Shown here in pieces: positions 35,249 through 44,796 of a stretch of DNA of 64,000 bases. The DNA is from Lentzea sp. NEAU-D7. GTDB taxonomy: Bacteria > Actinomycetota > Actinomycetes > Mycobacteriales > Pseudonocardiaceae. A program made the position numbers and the translations under genes. How positions within the stretch are numbered: position 1 is the first letter of the stretch; each line of letters begins with the position of its first letter. A model generated the notes under the pieces. It saw nothing but the letters and a program-made list of their open reading frames with translations. It had not been told where the DNA came from and ran no database searches. The stretch lies in the NCBI RefSeq assembly GCF_026242055.1, contig NZ_JAPJDL010000026.1, positions 51,711 to 115,710 of the forward strand, in the 5' to 3' direction.

Positions 35249-35395
35249 CGCCTCGGCTTCGCCATTGCCGTGGGCGGCAGGGTGGCTCGGCTCCGCCGTT
35301 GCCCCTTTGCTTGAGGAGGGACGCCTCGGCTTCGCCATTGCGTTGGGTGGCAGGTGGCTCGGCTTCGCCGTTGCCCTTCGGGCTAGCGTCCTCTG
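35249..35395. repeat. Two ~73-bp tandem units
   Basis: Units start with CGCCTCGGCTTCGCCATTG at 35249 and 35322 and continue in parallel (GGTGGCTCGGCT then CGCCGTTGCCC), differing at several positions. Confidence 0.7.
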
Positions 35396-36217
35396 CACCG
35401 CCTGTTCTGGGTCGATGCGCTCGGCTGGCCTCGCCCCCGGACCGACCACTCCGGTTGGCACCATCACGCCAGCCTCACCAGGCTCGGCGTCGCTGCCTAG
35501 GCGCTCCAATCGGCGCCGCTCCGCCGTGCCGCCCGGTCTCTCCCTTTGGCCACGCCGTCACCGCACCTGCACCACTATGTGAGCGCCCCGCCGCTCAGCC
35601 ACTCCGCCCGGCCTCACCCTGGACCGGACCCCACCCACCTGGCGCCAAGACTCGGGCGCCAGGTGGGTGGGGCCACTCCGCTTGGCGTCACAGCTCAGCC
35701 CTCTCCACCCGGCACGTCCCACCACAGCGGCACCACAACCTGGCCGCTGCTCCAACCGGTTGCCGCCGCGCCACCTGGCCGCCCCGCCACTCCGCCCAGC
35801 TCCACCTCTAAGCCGGGCCCACCGCGGTTGGCGCCACCACTTGGGCGCGGCGCCTCTCAGCCACCCCGCTCGGCGTCACCACTCAGCCACACCAGCAGGC
35901 CTCGCCGCCTGGCTACCCACTACTTGACCTTTGGCTTCGCCCGACCGCCGCACCACCCAGCCACCACACCCGGCCCTGACCCGGCCGCTGTTCCCTCCCG
36001 GCTGCCCCCACCGCCCGGCCGCCGCGCCGCCAGCCACCACAACTGGCCCCTCCACCTGGCCGCTGCTCCTCCCGGCTGCCCCACCCGTCCGGCAGCCCCA
36101 CCCCGCACTTCTGCTCCGCCTGCCGCCACTCCGCCATCCACCGCACGGCCCGCCACGACGCTCCCACCCCACCTCCACCGGCCACACCGCCCAGGCCCGA
36201 CCCCGCTCAACGCAAAG

Positions 36218-36250
36218 GGCCGCCGGACGCGCGTGGCGTCCGGCGGCCCC
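36218..36250 (-). terminator. Rho-independent-type terminator of the class A PBP gene
   Basis: GGGCCGCCGGACGC and GCGTCCGGCGGCCC form a perfect 14-bp stem with a 5-nt loop, 16 nt after the PBP stop; on the minus strand it is followed by TTTGCGTT. Confidence 0.85.
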
Positions 36251-36265
36251 TCGGTCGGGCGTTGG

Positions 36266-38383
36266 TTACTTGTACCTGGGTGCTGCCGGGGGCAGCGGGG
36301 CCACCGGGAGGCCCTCGTGGATCACCTTCATGGCGTTGAACCAGGTGGGTGCGGCTACCTGGCCACCGAAGACGCCCTGCGAGCTACCGGGGCAGAGGCG
36401 GATCGGGTTGGCGCAGATGACCTGCGGGTTGTTGCCGTCGGCGTAGGTCATGACGGCGCCCGCGTACTGCGGGGTCGCGGCCAGGAAGGCGACCGACTTG
36501 TGCTCTTCGGTGGTGCCGGTCTTGCCGATGACGGGGCGGTTCCAGCCGGAGCCGGTCGCCGCGCCCGCTGCCGTGCCGCCGCCGATCGTGTCGTGGGACA
36601 TGCCCTGGGCGAGGCTGTTCGCCAGGTCCGGTTCCACGGCCTGCTCGCAGGGCGCTTCCTTCAGCGGGATGTCCTTGCCGTAGCGGTCGATGACCTTCTC
36701 CACCGGGCTCGGCGGGCACCAGGTGCCGCTCGAGACGATGGTCGCTGCCACGTTGGCCAGTTCGAGGACGCTGGTGGCGCCGGGGCCGAGGGTGTACGAG
36801 CCGGCGTTGTTCTGCTTGGTCCAGTCGCCCTGCGACGGGCCGTTGGAGCCGTCGGACTTCAGGGGCTCCGCGCCGCGGTTCACGCCGGTGAGGGTCTCGC
36901 GCATGCCGAGCTTGTAGGCCATGTCGACGACGTTGTTCAGGCCCGCCTGCTCCTGCAGGATCACGAAGCCCGTGTTCGGGGACGTCGCGAGGGCCTGGGT
37001 GAGCGTCATCTCCTCCGGGTAGTCGGCCGCGTTCTGCACGCGCCAGGCCGTGCCGTCGTTCGGGTAGACCTTGGAGTTGTAGACCTTCGGGACCTTGATC
37101 TTGCGGTCGATCCCGGTGACGCCGTTCTTCAACGCGGCGGCGGCGGTGAAGATCTTGTTCACCGAGCCGGGACCGAACGGCAGGACCTCGGCGGGCACGG
37201 GGCGGGCGACCTGGCCGAGCTCGGCCTTGTTGCCGTAGTCGCGGGAGGCGACGAGGGCGCGCACGCGGTGCTTGTCGGTGCCCGGCTGGACGACGGACAT
37301 GACGTTCGCGATGCCGTTCTGGGTCTTCGGGACCTGCTGCTCGGCCGACTGCTTCGCGGCCTTGGTGGCCTTCGGGTCCATCGTGGTCTTGATGGTGAGG
37401 CCACCGCGCTGCAGCTGCTTGTTCGTGATGCCGGAGGCGCGCAGGTAGTCGAGCAGGTAGGAGCAGAAGAAGCCGTAGATCGGGCCGTCACCGGCGCCGA
37501 CGCAGCCCTTGGGCAGGATCTGCAGGTCCTCGACGATGCCGAGCGGCTGGGCCTTGAACTCCTCGGCCTTCTTCTTGGCCTCGGTCTCGTCGGCGCCGAA
37601 CGCGCCGTTCTCGCGCATCTTGTCGATGACGATGTTGCGGCGCTCCAGCGCCTTGTCCGGGGAGGCGCCGGGGTTCAGCGACGACGGGCGGTTCGCGATC
37701 GCGGCGAGCAGTGCGGCCTGCGGAACCGTCAGCTTGTCGGCGGTGGTGTTGAAGTACGCCTTCGCGGCGGCACCGACGCCGTAGGTCTGGTTCCCCAGCG
37801 GCACGATGTTGAGGTAGCCGGTGAGGATCTCGTCCTTCGTCATCTGCTGCTCGAGCTGCAGCGCGACGCGCGCCTCGCGCATCTTGCGGCCGATGGTCGC
37901 CTCGGTGGCCTTCTCCCAGGCCTCCTGCTCGTTGTCGGCGCCGAGCACGAACGCCATGTAGTTCTTCACGTACTGCTGGGTCAGCGTCGACGCGCCCTGC
38001 GTCGCCCCACCGTCCACACCGGCCTTGGCGGCGGCACGGGCGATGCCCTGCCAGTCGACGCCCTGGTGCTCGTAGAACCGCTTGTCCTCGATGGCCAGGA
38101 TCGCGCCCTTCATGGTGTCCGCGATGTCCTTGGTCTCCAACGGGATGCGGTACTGGTCGTACAGGTAGGCGATCGGGTCGCCGTTCATGTCCTGGATGGT
38201 GGTGACGAGCGGCAGCTCACCCTTCGCGAGGTCACCCGACGTCTGGTCGACCTGGTCGGCCGCGCGGTTCGACGCGAGCCCGAGACCTCCGACGAACGGG
38301 AACACCATCGCAGCGAGGAGGACGCCCGCCGTCAGGCACAACCCCAGCAATTTGACCAAGCCTGACGCGCGTGCGGCGAACAA
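36266..38383 (-). CDS. Class A penicillin-binding protein (transglycosylase/transpeptidase)
   Basis: A 705-residue bifunctional PBP. Membrane anchor near the N-terminus (LLGLCLTAGVLLAAMVFPFV); GT51 domain with EDKRFYEHQGVD and GASTLTQQYVKN; transpeptidase with SVNK (SxxK), SPN (SxN) in LATSPNTGFV and KTGTT. It polymerises and cross-links peptidoglycan outside the membrane. TTG 38383 is chosen because GGAAGGAG lies 7 nt upstream; an in-frame TTG at 38404 precedes that site. The SxxK motif reads GPGSVNK rather than the common PGSTFK, a modest deviation. Confidence 0.9.
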   Translation of the reverse strand: MFAARASGLVKLLGLCLTAGVLLAAMVFPFVGGLGLASNRAADQVDQTSGDLAKGELPLVTTIQDMNGDPIAYLYDQYRIPLETKDIADTMKGAILAIEDKRFYEHQGVDWQGIARAAAKAGVDGGATQGASTLTQQYVKNYMAFVLGADNEQEAWEKATEATIGRKMREARVALQLEQQMTKDEILTGYLNIVPLGNQTYGVGAAAKAYFNTTADKLTVPQAALLAAIANRPSSLNPGASPDKALERRNIVIDKMRENGAFGADETEAKKKAEEFKAQPLGIVEDLQILPKGCVGAGDGPIYGFFCSYLLDYLRASGITNKQLQRGGLTIKTTMDPKATKAAKQSAEQQVPKTQNGIANVMSVVQPGTDKHRVRALVASRDYGNKAELGQVARPVPAEVLPFGPGSVNKIFTAAAALKNGVTGIDRKIKVPKVYNSKVYPNDGTAWRVQNAADYPEEMTLTQALATSPNTGFVILQEQAGLNNVVDMAYKLGMRETLTGVNRGAEPLKSDGSNGPSQGDWTKQNNAGSYTLGPGATSVLELANVAATIVSSGTWCPPSPVEKVIDRYGKDIPLKEAPCEQAVEPDLANSLAQGMSHDTIGGGTAAGAATGSGWNRPVIGKTGTTEEHKSVAFLAATPQYAGAVMTYADGNNPQVICANPIRLCPGSSQGVFGGQVAAPTWFNAMKVIHEGLPVAPLPPAAPRYK

Positions 38384-38479
38384 CCCGCAACTCCTTCCGA
38401 ACAAACCCCAGAAAGTCTCTACGTATTAAGTCGCGCGGGAGGCCCGTGAGGTTGCGTCCGCTGATCGACTGTTTTCAAC

Positions 38480-39514
38480 CTACCGGAGCAACCGGAGGCC
38501 GATCGTCGGACTGGCCCTGCGCACCTCGACGCCCGTGTGGTCGGGAAGCAGGTCGTCCAGGAACCCGTAGCGCGACAGTTCTTCGTCCGGCCGCCTGCTC
38601 ACCGTGCGCCACCAGACCGCGATGTCTCCCCAGCCCGGTGCCGACAGCGAACCACCGAAGTGCTGCACGGACAGCGCGGCGCACAGGTTCGCGAACCGCA
38701 CCCGGTGTTCGAGCGGCCACCCGGCCAGAGTGCCCATCACGAACCCGGCCCCAAACACGTCACCGGCACCGGTCGCGTCGAGTTGCGCGACGTTGAGCCC
38801 CGGCACGTCCACGCACTCGCCGGTGGCGCTGTCCACCGCGACCGCTCCCCCGCCGCCGCGTGTGACGACCACCACGGGCACGTGCTCGGCGAGCCGGCGC
38901 GCGGCGGCCACCGGGGTGTCGGTGCGGGTGTACCCCTGCGCCTCCACGTGGTTCGGGAGGAACACGTCATAACCGTCGAGCCGGCGCAACAGCTCCGGCG
39001 ACCACGCCCCGGTGCGGTCCCAGCCGATGTCGGCGAAGAGCTTCGCGCCGTTCTCCTTCGCCGTGCGCACCCACTGCTCGTCCTCCGCCTGGATGTGCAC
39101 GAAGCACGCACGTGCCGACGGCGGCGGAGAGAAGAGGTCATCGGCGACGACGGGCGCCTTGTGCCCGTGCGTGACCATGCTGCGGTCGCGCTCCATCGCC
39201 ATGGACACGGTCACGGGCGAGTGCCACCCGTAGAAACGGCGGCAGTAGGAGAGGTCGACGCCTTCCTGGTCCGCCAGGACGTCCCAGCAGAAGTCGCCGT
39301 ACGCGTCCTCCCCGAACGCCGCCGCCAGCGCGGTCTTCAGCTCGAGCCGGCGCAACGCCACGGCGAGGTTCGCGATGCCGCCGGGACACGACCCGAGTCC
39401 CTCGGCCCACACCTCGGTCCCCGGCTCCGGCGGCCGGGGCAGACCGGTGAAGATGATGTCGAGGAAAACGGTGCCGGTGAGCAGCACGTCGTAGGCGGGT
39501 TCCGGATGGGCCAT
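38480..39514 (-). CDS. PfkB family carbohydrate kinase
   Basis: A 344-residue ribokinase-fold kinase: N-terminal CPGGIANLAVALRRLELKTA (PfkB signature 1) and C-terminal LDATGAGDVFGAGFVMG (signature 2, catalytic Asp in GAGD). Substrate is a sugar or nucleoside; the flanks do not say which. ATG 39514 is preferred. Divergent from the MFS gene with about 50 bp between. Confidence 0.88.
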   Translation of the reverse strand: MAHPEPAYDVLLTGTVFLDIIFTGLPRPPEPGTEVWAEGLGSCPGGIANLAVALRRLELKTALAAAFGEDAYGDFCWDVLADQEGVDLSYCRRFYGWHSPVTVSMAMERDRSMVTHGHKAPVVADDLFSPPPSARACFVHIQAEDEQWVRTAKENGAKLFADIGWDRTGAWSPELLRRLDGYDVFLPNHVEAQGYTRTDTPVAAARRLAEHVPVVVVTRGGGGAVAVDSATGECVDVPGLNVAQLDATGAGDVFGAGFVMGTLAGWPLEHRVRFANLCAALSVQHFGGSLSAPGWGDIAVWWRTVSRRPDEELSRYGFLDDLLPDHTGVEVRRASPTIGLRLLR

Positions 39515-39565
39515 GCGTAAACCTTGCCACCCGAAGCCGGTGATCATGCGCTAAGAACAGTCCTC

Positions 39566-40762
39566 ATGGCGGTTCCGCTCAGGAAGAACTCCCGTTTCCA
39601 GCTGCTCTGGGCCGGCGCCGCCGTGTCGCAGCTGGGCACGCAGCTCACGACCGTGGCGGTCCCGCTGCTGATCTTCGCGGTCACCGGGTCGGTCTTCTGG
39701 GCGGGCGTGTTCGCGGGGGTGCGGGCGGCGGCGCTGATCCTCACGCAGATGCCGGCGGGCGTATGGGTGGACCGCTGGGACCGCGGCAAGGTCCTGGTCC
39801 GCAGCCAGGCCACGCAGGCCCTGGCCGCCGCGGCGATGGCGGCCAACGTCGTCACCGGCCTCGACTCGATCCCCGTGTTCCTCGTCCTGGCGGCGGTGGA
39901 CGGCGTCTGCACCGCGTTCGCCGGCCCGGCCCGCGCCACCGCCATCAAGGAGGTCGTGCCACCGGAGCAGCTCAGGACCGCGTACGCGCAGGAAGAAGCG
40001 CGCACCCACGTGGCGTACCTGGTCGGACCGTCCCTCGGCGCGCTCCTGTTCGGCCTCGGGCGCTCGGTCCCGTTCGTCGGCGACGCCCTGTCGTTCCTCG
40101 TCGCCGCCGTGTGCGCGTGGTTCGCCAAGATCCCGCCGCGGACCGGGCAGCGGCCACGTCAGCGCATGCGCCAGGACCTGCGCGAGCCGTGGGCCTGGCT
40201 GTGGCACCAGCGCGGGCTGCGCAACATCGTCGTGATCTTCCTGACGCTGAACCTGCTCGGCGGGGCCTCGGTGCTGCCGGTCATGGCGCTGGTCAAGGAG
40301 CGGGGCGGCGCCGACTGGCTGGTCGGCCTGGTGCTCACCGGCCTCGGCGTGGGCGGCGTCCTCGGCGCCCTGCTGTCGCCCAGGGTCACCCTGACGCCCG
40401 CCCGGCTGATCGTCGCGGTGCTCACCGTCATGGGCGTGTGCATGACGGCGATGGCACTCCCGCTCGGCGCGTGGTGGCCGTTCGTGCCGCTCGTGATCAC
40501 CGCGATCGGCACCCCGTTGCTCAACGTCTCCGTGGGCGCGGTCTTCACCGCGATGGTGCCCGAGGACCTGATGGGCCGGATGGACGCCGTCCTGAACTTC
40601 GCGAGCCGCGGGCTCACGCCGATCGCACCGGTGCTCGGCGCGTTCCTGGCGGACGTGGCCGGCGGCGCGGTCGCGCTGCTCGTGTTCGGCACGTTGGTGC
40701 TGGTCACGGCTGCGGTCGGGGCGCTCGCGGATCTGCGGACGACGGTTCCTCAACAGCCTTGA
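39566..40762 (+). CDS. MFS transporter
   Basis: A 398-residue major facilitator with about 12 membrane segments. It starts LRKNSRFQLLWAGAAVSQLG, typical of the enterobactin-exporter/EntS-like actinobacterial group; the MFS loop 2-3 motif is AGVWVDRWDRGKVLV. Members export drugs or siderophores. ATG 39566 is chosen over the upstream in-frame ATG 39524, which overlaps the kinase promoter. Substrate unknown. Confidence 0.88.
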   Translation: MAVPLRKNSRFQLLWAGAAVSQLGTQLTTVAVPLLIFAVTGSVFWAGVFAGVRAAALILTQMPAGVWVDRWDRGKVLVRSQATQALAAAAMAANVVTGLDSIPVFLVLAAVDGVCTAFAGPARATAIKEVVPPEQLRTAYAQEEARTHVAYLVGPSLGALLFGLGRSVPFVGDALSFLVAAVCAWFAKIPPRTGQRPRQRMRQDLREPWAWLWHQRGLRNIVVIFLTLNLLGGASVLPVMALVKERGGADWLVGLVLTGLGVGGVLGALLSPRVTLTPARLIVAVLTVMGVCMTAMALPLGAWWPFVPLVITAIGTPLLNVSVGAVFTAMVPEDLMGRMDAVLNFASRGLTPIAPVLGAFLADVAGGAVALLVFGTLVLVTAAVGALADLRTTVPQQP

Positions 40763-40815
40763 GCCGCGGGCCCTCACCCAGTCGCCCGCGATGCCCGCCG
40801 CGATCGGCGAGCGGG

Positions 40816-41511
40816 TCAGCCCTCCTCGGCGATCATCTCCCGCATCCGGGTGAGCGCGCGGTGCTGCGCCACCCGCACCGCGCCCGGAGTCGACGAGACC
40901 GCCAGCGCGACCTCCTCGGCGGACAGGCCCACAGCCACCCGCAGCACGAGGATCTCGCGCTGGCGAGCAGGCAGCTTGTGCAGCAGGCGCGTCACCTGGG
41001 CCATCATCTCGCCGTTGACGGCGTGCTGTTCCGGGCCCAGGTCCAGCGACGGGCAGTCCGGCAGCTCCGGCACGACCTCGGCTCGGTTGCGGACGGCGCG
41101 CCGGCGGGCGTCGGCGACCTTGTGCGCGGCGATGCCGTACACGAACGCGAGGAACGAACCGGGTTCGTAGCGGTACTTCGACAACGCGCCGAGCACCGCC
41201 ACGCACACCTCCTGCGCGATGTCCTCGGCCGAGACCAGCGTGCGCTCGCGGCCGCCGACCCTGGCGCGGCAGTAGCGCACGATCAGCGGCTGGATGCGGC
41301 CGAGCAGGTGCTCGACCGCCCGTCTGTCTCCGGCGAGAGCGGCATCGACGAGGTCGGCGAACTCGGCTTCGGCGAGCCACTGGTTGGAGACCGGTGCCTG
41401 GAGCACCCGGCGGCGTGTGGGCACCGTCGGCCGGTCCCAAGCCCCTGCGCCTTCACCGGGCACGAGGACCGAGACACCGCCACCGGCCCGCACGGCTGTG
41501 GGTAGAACCAT
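40816..41511 (-). CDS. RNA polymerase sigma factor, ShbA-like
   Basis: A 231-residue ECF-type sigma factor. Region 2 is HLLGRIQPLIVRYCRARVGG, DIAQEVCVAVLGALSKYRYE and FVYGIAAHKVADARRRAVRN; region 4 is LPARQREILVLRVAVGLSAE then EVALAVSSTPGAVRVAQHRA. The sequence matches actinobacterial ShbA, which in Streptomyces griseus directs transcription of the principal sigma gene hrdB. No anti-sigma gene is adjacent, as expected for ShbA. ATG 41511 is chosen because GGAGGAGG lies 8 nt upstream. Confidence 0.82.
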   Translation of the reverse strand: MVLPTAVRAGGGVSVLVPGEGAGAWDRPTVPTRRRVLQAPVSNQWLAEAEFADLVDAALAGDRRAVEHLLGRIQPLIVRYCRARVGGRERTLVSAEDIAQEVCVAVLGALSKYRYEPGSFLAFVYGIAAHKVADARRRAVRNRAEVVPELPDCPSLDLGPEQHAVNGEMMAQVTRLLHKLPARQREILVLRVAVGLSAEEVALAVSSTPGAVRVAQHRALTRMREMIAEEG

Positions 41512-41657
41512 CCCGGCGACCTCCTCCACTACAGCGACACTAGGGGCTTCACTGAAGAAGAGACCGCAGCGAGCCGATTGATACCGCCTGCTTCAAAGAG
41601 GACCACGAAGTCCGCACGGACGGGGGAACGAGCACCCTTCTGGGGTAGAACGTGGTC

Positions 41658-42884
41658 CTAATGGCCCAGTCTTTCGGCCATGCCGAACTGCTGCACCCCG
41701 AGGTACCCGACGCGGAACCCGGCCTCCGAGTAGGCCAGGTAGAACTCCCACATCCGGCGGAACGTGTCGTCGAAGCCCAGCTCCCGCACCTCGTCCCAAC
41801 GGGTGAGGAACGTTTCGCGCCAGCGGCGCAGCGTCTCGGCGTAGTCGAGGCCGAACGACCTCGACCCGACGATCTGCAGCCGCGTGTTCTCGCGCACGGA
41901 ATCCTCGATCGACCGCACGGACGGGATGAGCCCGCCGGGGAAGATGTACTTGTGGATCCAGGTGTAGCTGGCCTTGCTCGCGATCATGCGGTCGTGCGGC
42001 ATGGTGATCGACTGCAGCCCCACCCGGCCGCCCGGCGCGAGCACCCGGTCGAGCACGGAGAAGTACTCGGGCCAGTATTCGGCACCGACTGCCTCGATCA
42101 TCTCGACGCTCACGACCGCGTCGTACCGGCCGTGCTCCTCTCGGTAGTCGCGCAACTCGACCGTCACCCGATCGTGGAGGCCCGCGTCCCTCACCCGGTC
42201 CAGCGCCAGTTTCCGCTGTTCGGCGGAGATGGTCAGCGACGTGACCGTGGCACCCCGCTGGGCGGCGCGGATGGCGAGCGCGCCCCAGCCCGTGCCGATC
42301 TCCAGCACGCGCGAGCCCGCGCGCACGCCCGCGTAGTCGAGCACGCCGTCGATCTTGCGCAGCTGGGCCGTGCGCAGGTCGGTGTCCCCGGGCTCGAACA
42401 GGGCCGACGAGTACGTCATCGTCTCGTCGAGGAACAGCGCGAACAGCTCGTTCGACAGGTCGTAGTGGCGGTGGATGTTCTGCCGAGAGCCCGCGACGTC
42501 GTTGATCTCGGTCTGCCGCCGCTCCGCCCACCGCCGCATCAGCTGCAGGCTGGGCGGGATCAGCGTCGAGAGCTTCGCCGCGAACACCGAGAGCACGTCC
42601 GCGAGCTCGTCGGACTCCCAGTCGCCCACCATGTAGGCCTCGCCGAAGCCGATCTTGGCGTCGGCGCCGAGCCGGTGGAAGAACTCGCCGGGCCGGACGA
42701 TCCGCATCTCCGGGCCGCCCGCTCCCCACGTCCTGCCGTCGGGGAACCGGACGGTCACCGCCAGGGGGCGCACGGCCCTGCGGAACAACGCCTCGGCGAC
42801 GCGGGCGCGCATCGGCGAACGCGGCGCCGTGAACAGTCCGGGCCAGACGCCCTGGTTGGGCCGGGGCAGGGACAACGTGCTCAT
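41658..42884 (-). CDS. Cyclopropane-fatty-acyl-phospholipid synthase-type methyltransferase
   Basis: A 408-residue SAM-dependent CFA synthase family enzyme. SAM motif VLEIGTGWGALAIRAAQRG; family patterns NIHRHYDLSNELFALFLDET, MTYSSALF and VSVEMIEAVG. It methylates or cyclopropanates double bonds of membrane phospholipid acyl chains. Its ATG overlaps the DUF1365 stop (ATGA). Gene order oxidoreductase-DUF1365-CFA resembles mycobacterial Rv0449c-Rv0447c (ufaA1) and the proteobacterial ufa genes. Product could be cyclopropane, 10-methyl or furan fatty acid. Confidence 0.9.
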   Translation of the reverse strand: MSTLSLPRPNQGVWPGLFTAPRSPMRARVAEALFRRAVRPLAVTVRFPDGRTWGAGGPEMRIVRPGEFFHRLGADAKIGFGEAYMVGDWESDELADVLSVFAAKLSTLIPPSLQLMRRWAERRQTEINDVAGSRQNIHRHYDLSNELFALFLDETMTYSSALFEPGDTDLRTAQLRKIDGVLDYAGVRAGSRVLEIGTGWGALAIRAAQRGATVTSLTISAEQRKLALDRVRDAGLHDRVTVELRDYREEHGRYDAVVSVEMIEAVGAEYWPEYFSVLDRVLAPGGRVGLQSITMPHDRMIASKASYTWIHKYIFPGGLIPSVRSIEDSVRENTRLQIVGSRSFGLDYAETLRRWRETFLTRWDEVRELGFDDTFRRMWEFYLAYSEAGFRVGYLGVQQFGMAERLGH

Positions 42885-43561
42885 CCATCACTCCTGGGGA
42901 TGATCGGGACTCGCCTCACGTAGAGCGCGATTCCGTGGCGGCGGATCAACGCGGACACGCGCTGGGGCATCAGCGGACGGCGCAGCAGCATGCGCAGTCC
43001 CGAACTGCGCTCGCCCTTCATCGTCGCGCTGAAGATCGTCTTCCCGTCCCGCCGCAACGCGATGGTCACCGACAGCCGGTCTCCCGGTTTCGGCAGCTTC
43101 ATCACGTAGTGGCCGTCGACCTCCAGGAACGGGGAGACGTAGAACTCCTTGTCCACCGACGCACGGCCCTTGTCGTCGGTGCGCAGCAGATAGCAGTGCC
43201 GTCCGCCGTAGGTGTTGTGCACTTCCGCGACGACGCACACGAGCTCTCCGGAAGCGTCGTGGCACCAGTACACGGACAGCGGGTTGAAGACGTAACCGAG
43301 CACGCGCGCGTTCGCGAGCATGAGGACCTGTCCGCCGCCGAGGTCGATCCCGCGCCCGGCCAGCCACTCGTCGAGGTTCTCCCGGATGGTCTTCGACGGT
43401 GACCCGAGGTGGTCACGGGCCTCGAACTTCGCGAACGGGCGCGCCCACCAGGGCAGCCGCGGGAGCTCGGCCAGGTCGACCAGCCACATGTAGGCGCGGT
43501 GGCTGAACGCCCGGTCGATGAGCTCGCGGCGGGCGTGCGTGATGACGACGTCGTAGATCAC
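42881..43561 (-). CDS. DUF1365 domain protein
   Basis: A 226-residue DUF1365 protein: THARRELIDRAFSHRAYMWL at the start, the characteristic LANARVLGYVFNPLSVYWCH, AEVHNTYGGRHCYLL and KEFYVSPFLEVDGHYVM. Catalytic role unproven; it nearly always sits between a flavin oxidoreductase and a CFA-type methyltransferase and takes part in fatty acyl modification. The GTG start overlaps the oxidoreductase stop (GTGA). Confidence 0.92.
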   Translation of the reverse strand: MIYDVVITHARRELIDRAFSHRAYMWLVDLAELPRLPWWARPFAKFEARDHLGSPSKTIRENLDEWLAGRGIDLGGGQVLMLANARVLGYVFNPLSVYWCHDASGELVCVVAEVHNTYGGRHCYLLRTDDKGRASVDKEFYVSPFLEVDGHYVMKLPKPGDRLSVTIALRRDGKTIFSATMKGERSSGLRMLLRRPLMPQRVSALIRRHGIALYVRRVPIIPRSDG

Positions 43562-44796
43562 CAGTCGACGCCGAGGTGCTGGGCCGCGCGCACTCCCGAC
43601 GCGCAGCCGTCCTCGTGGAAGCCCCAGCCGTGGTACGCGCCGGCGTAGGCGGTCGAGCGGGTGTTGATCTCCGGCAGACGTCGTTGGGCCGCAACGGACT
43701 CCGGCGTGTAGATCGGGTGCTCGTAGACCATCTTCGCGAGCACGCGGTCCGGGTTCACGTCGTGCGGGTTGAGCGTGACGACGAAGTCGCGCGGGTCGTC
43801 CAGGCGCATCAGCCGGTTCATGTGGTAGCTGACGAGCACCTGGTCGTTCGCCTCGTGGCAGGCCTTCTTGTAGAGGTTCCACGACGCCCGCGCGCCGCTC
43901 GTGCGCGGCAGGATCGAGGCGTCGGTGTGCAGCCAGGTCTCGTTGCGCGAGTACTGGAACGCGCCGAGCACCTCCTTCTCCTCGCGCGTCGGGTCGGCCA
44001 GCAGCCCCAGCGCCTGGTCCGGGTGCGTGGCGATGACGACGTGGTCCGCGGTGTGCAGCACGTTGTTCTCGTCCCGGATCTCCACGCCGGAACCGCTGCG
44101 CGTGACGGCCCTGACGGGCGTGCCGACGTGCACGGCCTTGAGACCCTTCACCGCGCGCTCGACGTACGTGCGCGAGCCGCCGACGACGGTCTTCCACTGC
44201 GGGGTGCCGCCGATCGCGAGCATCCCGTGGTTCGCGAGGAACTCGAACAGGTACCAGGCCGGGTACTTCATGCTCAGCGCCGCGCCGGACGACCACACCG
44301 CGCTGACCAGCGGAACGATGAAGTGGTCGACGAAGTACCGGCTGTACCCGCCGATCGCGAGGAACGCGCCGAGCGTGACGTCGTGCGTCTCCTCGTGGTC
44401 GAGGACGCGCTGGGCGTGCTTGTAGAACCGGGTGACCTCGCTGAGCATGCGCAGGTAGTCGAGGTTGATGGCGTTCTCGCGGCGGGCGAACAGCCCCGGC
44501 AGCTTCTTCGCGCCCGCGTACTCCAGGCCGCAGCCGTCGCACCGGACGCTCATCGACATCTCGGAGTCCTGAGTGGACACGCCGAGCTCGCGGAAGAGCC
44601 TGATCAGGTTCGGGTAGGTCCGTTCGTTGTGGACGATGAACCCGGAGTCGACGGCCACGCCACCCAGGTCGTGCGTGTGCGCGTGGCCGCCGAGCCGGTC
44701 GTCGGCCTCGAACAGGGTGACCTCGTGCCCGCGTTGCAACACATAGGCGGCCGTGAGACCGGCGACCCCTGCTCCGATGACGGCGACCTCAGCCAC
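43558..44796 (-). CDS. NAD(P)/FAD-dependent amine-oxidase-like oxidoreductase
   Basis: A 412-residue flavoprotein: Rossmann motif VAVIGAGVAGLTAAYVL, FEADDRLGGHAHTHDLGGVA and the long insert with VDSGFIVHNERTYPNLIRLF seen in the lipid-modifying branch. It likely acts on fatty acyl chains (desaturation or oxidation next to the methylated carbon) with the DUF1365 and CFA partners. GTG 44796 is chosen: GGGAGG lies 5 nt upstream; it overlaps the preceding hydrolase stop by 8 nt. Confidence 0.9.
   Translation of the reverse strand: MAEVAVIGAGVAGLTAAYVLQRGHEVTLFEADDRLGGHAHTHDLGGVAVDSGFIVHNERTYPNLIRLFRELGVSTQDSEMSMSVRCDGCGLEYAGAKKLPGLFARRENAINLDYLRMLSEVTRFYKHAQRVLDHEETHDVTLGAFLAIGGYSRYFVDHFIVPLVSAVWSSGAALSMKYPAWYLFEFLANHGMLAIGGTPQWKTVVGGSRTYVERAVKGLKAVHVGTPVRAVTRSGSGVEIRDENNVLHTADHVVIATHPDQALGLLADPTREEKEVLGAFQYSRNETWLHTDASILPRTSGARASWNLYKKACHEANDQVLVSYHMNRLMRLDDPRDFVVTLNPHDVNPDRVLAKMVYEHPIYTPESVAAQRRLPEINTRSTAYAGAYHGWGFHEDGCASGVRAAQHLGVDW

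Larger units (their letters stand above)
34594..36217. other. Gene-poor, repeat-rich stretch
   Basis: About 1.6 kb without a supportable gene. All frames are open because of extreme G+C, but the predicted peptides are Pro/Arg/His-rich and lack domains or ribosome binding sites. It contains a 124-nt nested inverted repeat (35077-35200), two ~73-bp tandem units (35249-35395) and, from about 35540 to 36200, degenerate C-rich motifs (CCACTCCGCCCGGC variants). Confidence 0.6.

Noticed and set aside
34730-35314. 194-residue plus-strand frame beginning MAFVLVSRFIVKG
   Set aside because: It crosses the 124-nt inverted repeat and the 73-bp tandem units, has atypical composition and no recognisable domain.
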